Assembly: GCF_004365355.1 (NCBI RefSeq)
Contig: NZ_SODP01000003.1
Coordinates: 620,001 to 684,000, forward strand
From: Kribbella pratensis
GTDB lineage: Bacteria; Actinomycetota; Actinomycetes; Propionibacteriales; Kribbellaceae
Direction: 5' to 3'
Length of the DNA stretch: 64,000 nt
The notes below the pieces were generated by a model, which ran no database searches, had not been told where the DNA came from, and worked only from the letters and a program-made list of their open reading frames with translations. Both the position numbers and the translations under genes were made by a program. Positions within the stretch are counted from its first letter, which is position 1, and each line of letters begins with the position of its first letter. This document shows, piece by piece, positions 10,192 to 17,091 of the stretch.

Positions 10192-10698
10192 GTGCGTCGA
10201 CTGATCGCAATTCTGGTGGCGTCGCTGTTCACGCTGGTGGTTTCCACCGGCGTGGCGGCGGCGCACGCCAAACTCGAGTCCATGACGCCGACGGACGGTT
10301 CGTCGATGGCCGCGCCGCCGACGAAGGTGATCCTGACCTTCAACGAACCGGTCGGCTCGAACGGGACGCAGGTGCAGGTCAAGTCGCCCAGCGGTACCAA
10401 CGTCGCGAACGGTGACGCCGAGGTGGTCGACAACACGGTCACCCAGCCGGTCGGCGCGATGATCGAGGCCGGGAAGTACACCGTCGAGGCCCGGGTCGTG
10501 TCGGCCGACGGGCACCCGATCACGATCTCGGGAGCGTTCACGGTCACGCACGCCGGTCATCCCGCAACGCAACCGGCCGGCACGCCGGCGGCCCCCGAGG
10601 GCAACGGCAATGTGGTCACGATCGTCGCGATGTGCCTGGTGATGCTGGTGGTCGTGGCGCTCGCGATCGTCATCGTCCGTCGGCGCCCGGCGGACTGA
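10192..10698 (+). CDS. CopC-domain copper-binding protein
   Basis: 168 aa starting at GTG 10192, two bases after the ycnI stop. The signal peptide ends in VAAA, so the mature chain starts with His (HAKLESMTPTDGS), the Cu(II)-binding N-terminus of CopC/YobA proteins. DGHPITISGAFTV near the end of the domain carries the second conserved His (DGHP). A C-terminal membrane helix follows (about 143-164, VVTIVAMCLVMLVVVALAI). The stop overlaps the copD start (TGATG), so the two are translationally coupled. Confidence 0.92.
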   Translation: MRRLIAILVASLFTLVVSTGVAAAHAKLESMTPTDGSSMAAPPTKVILTFNEPVGSNGTQVQVKSPSGTNVANGDAEVVDNTVTQPVGAMIEAGKYTVEARVVSADGHPITISGAFTVTHAGHPATQPAGTPAAPEGNGNVVTIVAMCLVMLVVVALAIVIVRRRPAD

Positions 10699-11723
10699 TG
10701 AGCGAACCTCTGCCGCGCGGCGCCGTCCGCCCCGAGGGGCGGGCCGGCTGGCTCATCCTGGGGATGGTTGCCTCCGGCATCGTCGTGATGGTGGCGGCGT
10801 TGTATGCCGCGGGTGGCGCGCCGAGGCGAGCCGTGGACGGGTTGCTCGGCGCCGGCCTCGGTGTGTCCTGGGCCGTTCCGGTACTGCGATTCGTCGCCGA
10901 CGCGGCCGCCGTGGCCACCGGCGGCGCCGTGCTCGCCGTACTGCTGTTTCTGCCCGCGGACGGCGGAAAGCTTGGCAATAAGGCGATTCGGGCCTGCCAG
11001 GACGCGGCGTTGGCGGCCGGGATCTGGGCGGTGGCAAGCATCGGTGGGTTGATCGCCACGGCGACGGTGATTCTTGGCATACCGCTGTCGCACCTTGCGG
11101 AGCATGCCGAGCCGGCAGGTCAGCTCACGCAAGTGCGTGCGCTGGCGGTTGCCGTCGTACTGACCGCTGTGTTGGCTGTTGTGTTGAGCGGTGTGAAGAC
11201 GTTGCGCGGTGCGCGGCTTGCCGCCGTACTCACGGTCGCCGCTCTGATCGGACCGCTGCTGACCGGCCACGGTGCGCTCGATCGGACGAGCGCCTGGTCC
11301 GTTCTCGCCACGACCTCGCTGGTCGTGCACGTTGTCGCCGCGACCGCGTGGGTCGGCGGACTGGGCGCCGTACTGCGGTATTCGCGTTCGCGTCAGGCTG
11401 TCGAGGTGTTCAGCACGGTCGCCCTGGTGTGTGCGGTGACGATGGGGATCACGGGCCTGCTGACAGCCGAGATCCACCTCGGTGGCCGGCAGGACGGCTG
11501 GGGTCTGATCACGCAATGGGTGACGAGCGGGTACGGCGCCTTGGTGCTGGGGAAGACGCTGGCGTTCGCGACGCTCGTCATCATCGGGCAGCTGCACCGG
11601 CAGAGCACGCTGCCGCAGTTGGAGGCGGGTGATCCGGTCGCGTTCCGGCGGCTCGCCGTACTCGAACTGCTCGTGATGGCTGGCACCATCGGCCTTGCGG
11701 TTGCCTTGTCACGCACGCCGTAG
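10698..11723 (+). CDS. copD: CopD-family copper-resistance/uptake membrane protein
   Basis: 341 aa with about eight transmembrane segments and the CopD domain in its second half (residues ~195-335). HVVAATAWVGGLGAVL resembles the conserved His-Trp helix of CopD. The ATG shares its A with the preceding copC stop. With YcnI and CopC it probably forms a copper acquisition or delivery unit across the membrane, since CopCD pairs import copper in several bacteria. The direction of transport cannot be read from the sequence. Confidence 0.88.
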   Translation: MSEPLPRGAVRPEGRAGWLILGMVASGIVVMVAALYAAGGAPRRAVDGLLGAGLGVSWAVPVLRFVADAAAVATGGAVLAVLLFLPADGGKLGNKAIRACQDAALAAGIWAVASIGGLIATATVILGIPLSHLAEHAEPAGQLTQVRALAVAVVLTAVLAVVLSGVKTLRGARLAAVLTVAALIGPLLTGHGALDRTSAWSVLATTSLVVHVVAATAWVGGLGAVLRYSRSRQAVEVFSTVALVCAVTMGITGLLTAEIHLGGRQDGWGLITQWVTSGYGALVLGKTLAFATLVIIGQLHRQSTLPQLEAGDPVAFRRLAVLELLVMAGTIGLAVALSRTP

Positions 11724-11731
11724 CGGACTCG

Positions 11732-11766
11732 ATGACATGTCAACAGATATCCGTACACTGTGTGCA
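11732..11766 (+). promoter_or_regulatory. Leaderless promoter with palindromic operator for MarR gene
   Basis: The -35 is ATGACA (11732-11737), then a 16-nt spacer and -10 TACACT (11754-11759). The ATG is at 11766, so the transcript would be leaderless. The 10-bp palindrome TGACATGTCA (11733-11742) overlaps the -35, a typical place for autorepression. Confidence 0.5.
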
Positions 11767-12248
11767 TGGGTGAACCGCAGTGGCTCGATCAGCGTGAGGC
11801 GCGGCTCTGGCAGTCGTACCGGGACACGCACCGCGAGCTGATGCGCGCGCTCGAGGCGCGGATGATCAGCAATTCCGGCCTGTCCGGCGCCGACTACGCC
11901 CTGCTCCACCCGTTGTCGGAGGCGGAGGACGGCGTACTCCGGACCCGCGACCTCGGCCGCTCGGTCGGGTGGGAACGCAGCCGCCTGTCCCACCAGGTCA
12001 GCCGGATGGAGAAACGCGGCCTGGTCTGCCGCGAGGAATGCACCGCCGACGCCCGCGGCTCGATGGTCCGCCTCACCGACCTCGGCCGCAAAGCCGTCGA
12101 CGCCGCCGCCCCCGACCACGTCGCCGCCGTCCGCACCTACTTCTTCAACCGCCTCACCGCCGACGAGCAAGCCCAACTCACCACCCTCCTCAACCGCATA
12201 GCCGCCGCCCTCCCACCCACCTACCCCACCCCCGACTGCGACGAGTAG
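11766..12248 (+). CDS. MarR-family transcriptional regulator
   Basis: 160 aa. A winged-helix core covers about residues 35-110 (GLSGADYALLHPLSEAEDG, then DLGRSVGWERSRLSHQVSRM as the recognition helix, and SMVRLTDLGRKAVDAAA as the wing). Long terminal helices for dimerisation flank it. The preferred start is the ATG at 11766; a GTG two codons upstream is less likely. Two Cys residues (GLVCREECT) lie next to the wing and could be redox or metal sensitive; that is speculation. It follows the copper genes but has its own promoter. Confidence 0.88.
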   Translation: MGEPQWLDQREARLWQSYRDTHRELMRALEARMISNSGLSGADYALLHPLSEAEDGVLRTRDLGRSVGWERSRLSHQVSRMEKRGLVCREECTADARGSMVRLTDLGRKAVDAAAPDHVAAVRTYFFNRLTADEQAQLTTLLNRIAAALPPTYPTPDCDE

Positions 12249-12278
12249 CAGGGCTTACGGAGCGGCTGGGACCCTCGG

Positions 12279-13463
12279 TCAGTGCGTGCCGGTCCAGACC
12301 CGGCGAACCTTCTGCGCGAACGTCTTCGGTGTCAGTTCGTCCTGGATGGCGAGAACGTAGGACATCGGCGAGGCTTCTCGCTTGACGCGTCGTGCTTCGC
12401 CGACCTGCCACCAGGCGGCGCCGACCGCGAGAGCCGCTCCGACCGACTGCCCGATGACCGTGCCCGCCAAGCCTGAAGTGTCAAGAAGGTTCCCGGCGAT
12501 TGGCGGCGCGGCAAGCGAGCCGCTCACCAACATCGCGCGAGCCGGCTCGATCCTGTTCAGTTGAAGCCCGCGTTCAAGGTCGCGCAGTGGCGCCTCGATG
12601 CTGCGCTGGACATGGTTTGCCACTGCGTCGAGCCGACGCTGTTCTGTCTGCAACGCTGCAACCTCTTCGAGTTCGGCCTCGGCCGCCTCGACGTGCTCAC
12701 GGAAGCGTTGCAGCTCCGGTGCTAAGGCCTCTCTGCATTCGAGGATTCGTCGCGCCGGGATCGCGCTGAGGTTCTTCGGACGAATGTATTGCAGCGCGAG
12801 CATCATGTACCGCGAGCTGACCTCCTCGCCTCGTGCAGCACGGGCTGAGCCGGTGAGCAGGTGGAGAACGGCGGCAACGTCCGCGCTCGGGGCCGAGGTA
12901 CGAGATTCCGCCTGATCGGTCAGTGGCAGCATCCCGTCGAGCTGCCCGATCTGCATTGCGAGTGCTGTCATGTAGGCACCGCCGAGCGCCGGATGCATCC
13001 CGATCCATGCGCCGTCATCCCCGTCGTGGTGTTGTGCCGGTTGCGGTCGCCCCTGAACGGCCAGACCTGCATCGACGAGGCGTTTGATCAGACCGGGCCA
13101 GAACTTCTTGGCGTGGATCCAGGCCAGTTGCGGGTACTGCGCCGTGTTGCCGACGCCGTCGGACCAGATGCTGGTTCCGTCGAAGGCCTCGTTCGCGCGC
13201 TCCAAGCCGTACGCCGATTGCAGTACTTCGAGGTTGTCCTCGATCGCGCGGACCAGATCGATCGTCAGGCCGTCGAGATAATGCTGCGGATCAACGCTCC
13301 GGAAGACATCGGCATCGCCGAACTCGCGGGCGGTGTCGCTATCTCGCGTCAGGTAGTACTGCGGCGCGATGCGGTAGAGCTGCGGCCAGTACAGCGCCGC
13401 GAGCTTCAACCAGTCGTCGTCGCGGACATGGATGAATGGGAAATACAGCCCAGCGTCGCGCAT
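12279..13463 (-). CDS. DUF6236-like protein of unknown function
   Basis: 394 aa. The N-terminus (LYFPFIHVRDDDWLKLAALY, then WPQLYRIAPQYY) matches what I know of the DUF6236 family. The middle contains a helical, charged region (EALAPELQRFREHVEAAEAE) that may be coiled coil. A hydrophobic Gly/Ala stretch follows near residues 315-350 (AGTVIGQSVGAALAVGAA) and could insert in a membrane. No catalytic motif is recognised. The start ATG has AGGGGACC upstream. The gene is convergent with marR and transcribed away from the metal-related unit. Members are scattered in actinobacterial genomes with no proven role. Confidence 0.7.
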   Translation of the reverse strand: MRDAGLYFPFIHVRDDDWLKLAALYWPQLYRIAPQYYLTRDSDTAREFGDADVFRSVDPQHYLDGLTIDLVRAIEDNLEVLQSAYGLERANEAFDGTSIWSDGVGNTAQYPQLAWIHAKKFWPGLIKRLVDAGLAVQGRPQPAQHHDGDDGAWIGMHPALGGAYMTALAMQIGQLDGMLPLTDQAESRTSAPSADVAAVLHLLTGSARAARGEEVSSRYMMLALQYIRPKNLSAIPARRILECREALAPELQRFREHVEAAEAELEEVAALQTEQRRLDAVANHVQRSIEAPLRDLERGLQLNRIEPARAMLVSGSLAAPPIAGNLLDTSGLAGTVIGQSVGAALAVGAAWWQVGEARRVKREASPMSYVLAIQDELTPKTFAQKVRRVWTGTH

Positions 13464-13657
13464 TGGTCCCCCTGGATTGCTCTCCAGCCCTGCACGGACG
13501 GTACACCCGGCGTACGGCGCCTGTCGTCAGTTCCCGCCCGCCGCGGAGGACACGCCGTCACGGAGAGCGATCGGTGGTCGCCCTCGGAAGAATGATCGGG
13601 TCGGGTTCGGATGCGCGCTGGATTTGACGATCGTTTTCACTAACGTGAGGATGTGTC
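13464..13657. other. Intergenic region upstream of the metal-related unit
   Basis: No gene is seen here. The only clear content is the Zur-like site (13625-13639) and, further downstream, GTGAGGAT as a ribosome-binding site for the GTG at 13658. Confidence 0.6.
13625..13639 (+). promoter_or_regulatory. Zur-box-like operator
   Basis: TGACGATCGTTTTCA agrees at 12 of 15 positions with the actinobacterial Zur consensus as I recall it (TGAAAATCATTTTCA). It lies 19 nt before the first GTG of the ABC-ATPase remnant and heads the PLP-enzyme/DUF364 unit. Functional assignment is inference. Confidence 0.4.
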
Positions 13658-13921
13658 GTGTCCGAGGCCGCTGTTGACGATCGGTGTGGTCGCGGCTTGG
13701 GGATCTTGCTGCTCAGTCACGATCTCGACCTCGTGCGGGCGCTTGCAACCCGGGTCGTGGTGCTGGACGCCGGCCGAGCGGTCGGCGACGTGCTGCCGGC
13801 GTCGTCCGAGCTGTCGCCGCCGGGAACCTCGACCGGCGGGCATCCGTTGCTAGAGGCAATGAACCTGTCAGCTTCGCCGCGGCCGCCCGGATCGGCAACT
13901 CGCACGCTCCGCCCGTGCTGA
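13658..13921 (+). pseudogene. ABC-transporter ATPase remnant (internally deleted)
   Basis: An 87-codon ORF keeps a GTG start with a ribosome-binding site and nine N-terminal residues, then jumps to the end of an ABC ATPase. LLLSHDLDLVRALATRVVVL is the switch-His region and following helix, and DAGRAVGD then HPLLEAM resemble the C-terminus of dipeptide/nickel-type ATPases. Walker A, the Q-loop, signature and Walker B are all missing, so it cannot hydrolyse ATP as it stands. The simplest reading is an in-frame internal deletion of about two thirds of the gene. The next gene starts 40 nt downstream. Confidence 0.65.
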
Positions 13922-13961
13922 CCCTCGACACCGGATCTGACCCAAGGAGCGAACCGCGCCG

Positions 13962-15029
13962 ATGACGCGACTGCACGACCATCTGGCGGAGGCCATCAAA
14001 GATCCCGATCCGATCCGGGTCCCTTCCTCCTCAGGGGACGATCTGATCTGCCTGCGGTTCGAGACCATGAAGGTGTACTCCGCGCTCGGCGCCGTCCGCC
14101 ACCTGCTCGAGACCGGGCGGGTACGGCGTGGTGACACGCTGATCGACTCCTCGAGCGGGATCTACGCGCACGCGCTCGCGCTCGCCTGTCACCGGTACGG
14201 GATGAACTGCCACATCGTCGGCTCGACCACGGTCGACCGGACCCTGAAGATCCAGCTCGAGATCCTCGGCGCGACCGTCGAGCAGGTGCCCCCGTCGAAC
14301 AACCTGCAGCTCGACCAGAACCTCCGGGTACGCCGGATCCAGGAGATCCTGCGCGACAACCCGACGTACCACTGGATGCAGCAGTATCACGACGACATCC
14401 ACTACCTCGGGTACCGCGCGGTCGCGGATCTCGTCGCGGAGGTGGTGCCGGACGGACCGCTCTGTCTGGTCGGCGGCGTGGGTACGGGCGCGTCGACCGG
14501 CGCGATCGCGGCGTACCTGCGGGACCGTGGGCGCGACGTGAACCTGGTCGGCGTGCAGCCGTTCGGCAGCGTCACGTTCGGGGCCGGGCACACGCAGGAT
14601 CCGGACATGATCATCGCGGGGATCGGGAGCTCGATCGAGTTCCGCAACGTGCGGCACGAGTTGTACGACCGGCTGCACTGGGTCTCGTTCGACTACGCGA
14701 TGTCCGCGGCCGTCGATCTGCTCCGGACGTCCGGGGTGTTCGCCGGGCTGTCGGCGGGCGCGGCGTACCTGTCGGCGTTGTGGGAGCACAGATGCGACCG
14801 CGGCCGCAAGCACGTGTTCCTGGCCGCCGACACCGGGACGCGGTACGTCGAGTCCGCTTTTGCCCGCCATGCCGAGGCGCGACCGATGGCGTCGATGCGA
14901 CCGCTCGAGATCGACTCGCTCGACGACCTCTCGGTGCCGTGGTCGGCCATGTCGTGGGACCGCCGGCACGTCGGCATTGGTCAGACGCGAGGAGTTTCAC
15001 ACCCTGAAAGGCTGGCCGAGCTGCCATGA
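13962..15029 (+). CDS. Fold-type-II PLP enzyme, cysteine-synthase/SbnA-like
   Basis: 355 aa. The likely PLP lysine is in FETMKVYSALGAV (about residue 38). The phosphate-binding loop is GGVGTGASTGAIAAYL (~170-185), and TSGVFAGLSAGAAY near 265-278 matches the C-terminal PLP-ring contact region. The usual substrate loop SGNTG of cysteine synthases is replaced by SSSGIYAHALAL, so the natural substrate is probably not O-acetylserine plus sulfide. Related enzymes (SbnA, aes-type) use O-phosphoserine or similar to build diamino acids for metallophores. It overlaps the next ATG by 4 nt (ATGA). An AAGGAG site lies upstream of the ATG. Confidence 0.8.
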   Translation: MTRLHDHLAEAIKDPDPIRVPSSSGDDLICLRFETMKVYSALGAVRHLLETGRVRRGDTLIDSSSGIYAHALALACHRYGMNCHIVGSTTVDRTLKIQLEILGATVEQVPPSNNLQLDQNLRVRRIQEILRDNPTYHWMQQYHDDIHYLGYRAVADLVAEVVPDGPLCLVGGVGTGASTGAIAAYLRDRGRDVNLVGVQPFGSVTFGAGHTQDPDMIIAGIGSSIEFRNVRHELYDRLHWVSFDYAMSAAVDLLRTSGVFAGLSAGAAYLSALWEHRCDRGRKHVFLAADTGTRYVESAFARHAEARPMASMRPLEIDSLDDLSVPWSAMSWDRRHVGIGQTRGVSHPERLAELP

Positions 15030-15823
15030 CCGTTGCTGACCTGACCGCCGCTGTCCTCGCCGGTTCGCCTTCGCCGGCGAACTTCAACGTCACCAGCGCC
15101 TTCTGGCTGCATCACACCACCCGGCTTCCGGGCGCCGACGTCACCTATCGCAACTACTACGTCTTGTTGCGGGTCGGCGAGGTCTTCGGCGCATGCTCGT
15201 TCGAGGCCGGGGAGTTGGACCCGTCGTACTGCGCGGACACCTCCGGGCGGACGCTGGCCGACGTACTCACGTCCGACGATCCGCTCCCGGTGCGGATCGC
15301 GGCGCTGGATGCCTACCTGGCCACGGTCCAGCCGCATCACCTGTCGGAGCAGGCCGAGGAGATCGTCCTCCCGGCCGGTACGCCGGACGTCCGTGCCCGG
15401 GCCCGCGACGCCGCCGTCGCAGGTCTGCTGGATGTCGCTGACGGCACCAAGGTTGCGCTGATCGGGGTCGTCAACCCGCTCGTGGACGCGATCACGGCCC
15501 GCGGCGGGATCTGCCTGCCGTGCGACTTCAACCTGCGCGAGACGGCGTCGGGTCTGCCGGTGTCCGATGACATGACCGAGGTGATCGACGCGGCGGACGC
15601 GGTCGTCGCCACCGGCATGACCCTGTCCAACGGCAGCTTCGACGTCCTCCTCACTCGTTGCCGCGAGCAAGGGAAACCGCTGGCGATCTATGCCCAGACC
15701 GGTAGCGCCGTAGCCCGCGCGTTCCTCGGCGACGGCGTCACCGCGCTGTCGGCCGAACCGTTCCCCTTCTCCCAGTTCAGCTCCCGCCCGAGCAGCCTGT
15801 ATCGCTACCGGACCGATCGATGA
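15026..15823 (+). CDS. DUF364 (putative heavy-metal chelation) protein
   Basis: 265 aa. The N-terminal half (FNVTSAFWLHHTTRLPG, then NYYVLLRVGEVFGACSFEAG) resembles the DUF4213-type domain. The C-terminal half from about residue 135 is a Rossmann-like DUF364 domain (VALIGVVNPLVDAITARGG, then VIDAADAVVATGMTLSNGSF), a family predicted to chelate heavy metals. Cys at GICLPCD and GACSFEAG could serve as ligands. It is translationally coupled to the PLP enzyme. With the Zur-like site and ABC remnant upstream, a role in metal or metallophore metabolism is plausible but not shown. Confidence 0.75.
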   Translation: MTVADLTAAVLAGSPSPANFNVTSAFWLHHTTRLPGADVTYRNYYVLLRVGEVFGACSFEAGELDPSYCADTSGRTLADVLTSDDPLPVRIAALDAYLATVQPHHLSEQAEEIVLPAGTPDVRARARDAAVAGLLDVADGTKVALIGVVNPLVDAITARGGICLPCDFNLRETASGLPVSDDMTEVIDAADAVVATGMTLSNGSFDVLLTRCREQGKPLAIYAQTGSAVARAFLGDGVTALSAEPFPFSQFSSRPSSLYRYRTDR

Positions 15824-15900
15824 CCACGTGCCCTCAGAGTGCAGCCCCGGGAGTAGGGGTCAGGATCGGGGATTTTCCGGAGTCCTCACCGAGCCTTTCT

Positions 15901-15910
15901 CGATATATCG
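15901..15910. promoter_or_regulatory. CGATATATCG palindrome before DUF1707 gene
   Basis: A perfect 10-bp AT-rich palindrome 10 nt before the ATG at 15920, standing out from the GC-rich surroundings. It resembles a PadR-type operator core and may overlap the promoter; the binding protein is unknown. Confidence 0.4.
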
Positions 15911-15919
15911 TTCGGTCTT

Positions 15920-16597
15920 ATGGAGAATCTGCCCGACCGCCCGCACCCGCACGCGCACCTGCGGGCGTCCGACACCGATCGTGACCAGGTCGTCGACGTA
16001 CTGCGGGATGCCCTGATGTCGGGCCGGTTGTCGCAGGACGAGCATGCCGAGCGCCTCGAGCAGACGTTGCAGGCCAGGACGCTGGGCGAGCTCGAGCCGA
16101 TCACGCGCGACCTCGTCGTACCGGGTCAGGCCCAGCCGGTGCCGCTGCCGATGACGCAGCCGTCGGTCTCCAACAGCCCGGTCCCGATCGAGGAGCCGGC
16201 CGACCCGAGCCAGAGCTTCGACACGATGGTGGCGATCTTCGGCGGCGGCGAGCGGACCGGCCGCTGGCGGGTGAAACGGCGTACGAACGCGTTCGCGGTG
16301 TTCGGCGGACACGATCTCGACATGACGAATGCGGTCTTCGAGGGTCGCGAGGTGACGATCTACGCGTTCGCGGTGTTCGGCGGGATCGACATCACCGTTC
16401 CGGAAGGAGTGACGGTCCGCAACGAGGGCGTCGGCATCTTCGGGGGTTTCGGCGCCCGCGGCAGCGACGACCCGAACCCGAACGCCCCGACCGTCGTGGT
16501 GAAGGGCCTCGCGCTGTTCGGCGGCGTCGGCGGCCAGTCGTCGGCCAAGCGGCACGGCAAGAAGAACAAGGGCAAAGGGCACCACGAGCTGCATTAG
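15920..16597 (+). CDS. DUF1707 / LiaF-like cell-wall stress protein
   Basis: 225 aa. The N-terminal DUF1707 domain (residues ~14-66) contains LRASDTDRDQVVDVLRDALM and EHAERLEQTLQARTLGEL. The C-terminal half has the repeated FAVFGG/VAIFGG/GIFGGF glycine turns of the LiaF/DUF2154 beta-helix domain. No transmembrane helix is present, unlike LiaF itself. The tail is Lys/His-rich (KRHGKKNKGKGHH). Such proteins are common in actinobacteria and are thought to sense or modulate envelope stress. There is no clear ribosome-binding site, so the transcript may be leaderless. Confidence 0.82.
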   Translation: MENLPDRPHPHAHLRASDTDRDQVVDVLRDALMSGRLSQDEHAERLEQTLQARTLGELEPITRDLVVPGQAQPVPLPMTQPSVSNSPVPIEEPADPSQSFDTMVAIFGGGERTGRWRVKRRTNAFAVFGGHDLDMTNAVFEGREVTIYAFAVFGGIDITVPEGVTVRNEGVGIFGGFGARGSDDPNPNAPTVVVKGLALFGGVGGQSSAKRHGKKNKGKGHHELH

Positions 16598-16635
16598 GGC
16601 ATGCGGTCCGGGGCGTGGCCTCGTAGCCTGCGGTC

Positions 16636-17091
16636 ATGAGCGACTTCGTCCCGGCCGACTTCGAGGTGCCCCGGGCACTGATCACACCGCGCTTCCGGCT
16701 GGAACCGCTCGGCCCGGAGCACAACGTCCCGGATCATGCCGCGTGGACGAGCAGCATCGAGCACATCCGTGCGACGCCGGGCTTCGGTGGCAGTTGGCCG
16801 CCGGTCGGCGGGATGACGCTGGAGTCGAATCTCGGGGATCTGCAGCGGCACGCGGAGGACTTCGTGCAGCGCCGCGGCTTCACCTTCACGGTGATCGAGA
16901 CCGACGGCGACGTGATCGGCTGCGTCTACATCTACCCGTCGCGCAAGAACCCGGGCGTCACCGAAGTACGTTCCTGGGTGAGTGCCGACCGGGCTGAGCT
17001 GGATGTTCCGTTGTACGACGCCGTCAGCAGCTGGCTGGCCGCGGACTGGCCGTTCGAGAACGTCGACTACGCGGTCAGATCCACGACTTGA
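16636..17091 (+). CDS. GNAT-type acetyltransferase-like protein
   Basis: 151 aa. TPRFRLEPLGPEHNVPDHAA at the N-terminus and FTFTVIETDGDVIGCVYIYP in the middle match the beta strands of GNAT acetyltransferases. EVRSWVSADRAELDVPLYDA is where the acetyl-CoA-binding segment would be, but the classic Q/RxxGxG/A loop is not obvious, so activity is uncertain. The -10-like TAGCCT at 16624-16629 lies 6 nt before the ATG (leaderless). Its 3' end overlaps the convergent pmt gene by 17 nt. Confidence 0.7.
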   Translation: MSDFVPADFEVPRALITPRFRLEPLGPEHNVPDHAAWTSSIEHIRATPGFGGSWPPVGGMTLESNLGDLQRHAEDFVQRRGFTFTVIETDGDVIGCVYIYPSRKNPGVTEVRSWVSADRAELDVPLYDAVSSWLAADWPFENVDYAVRSTT

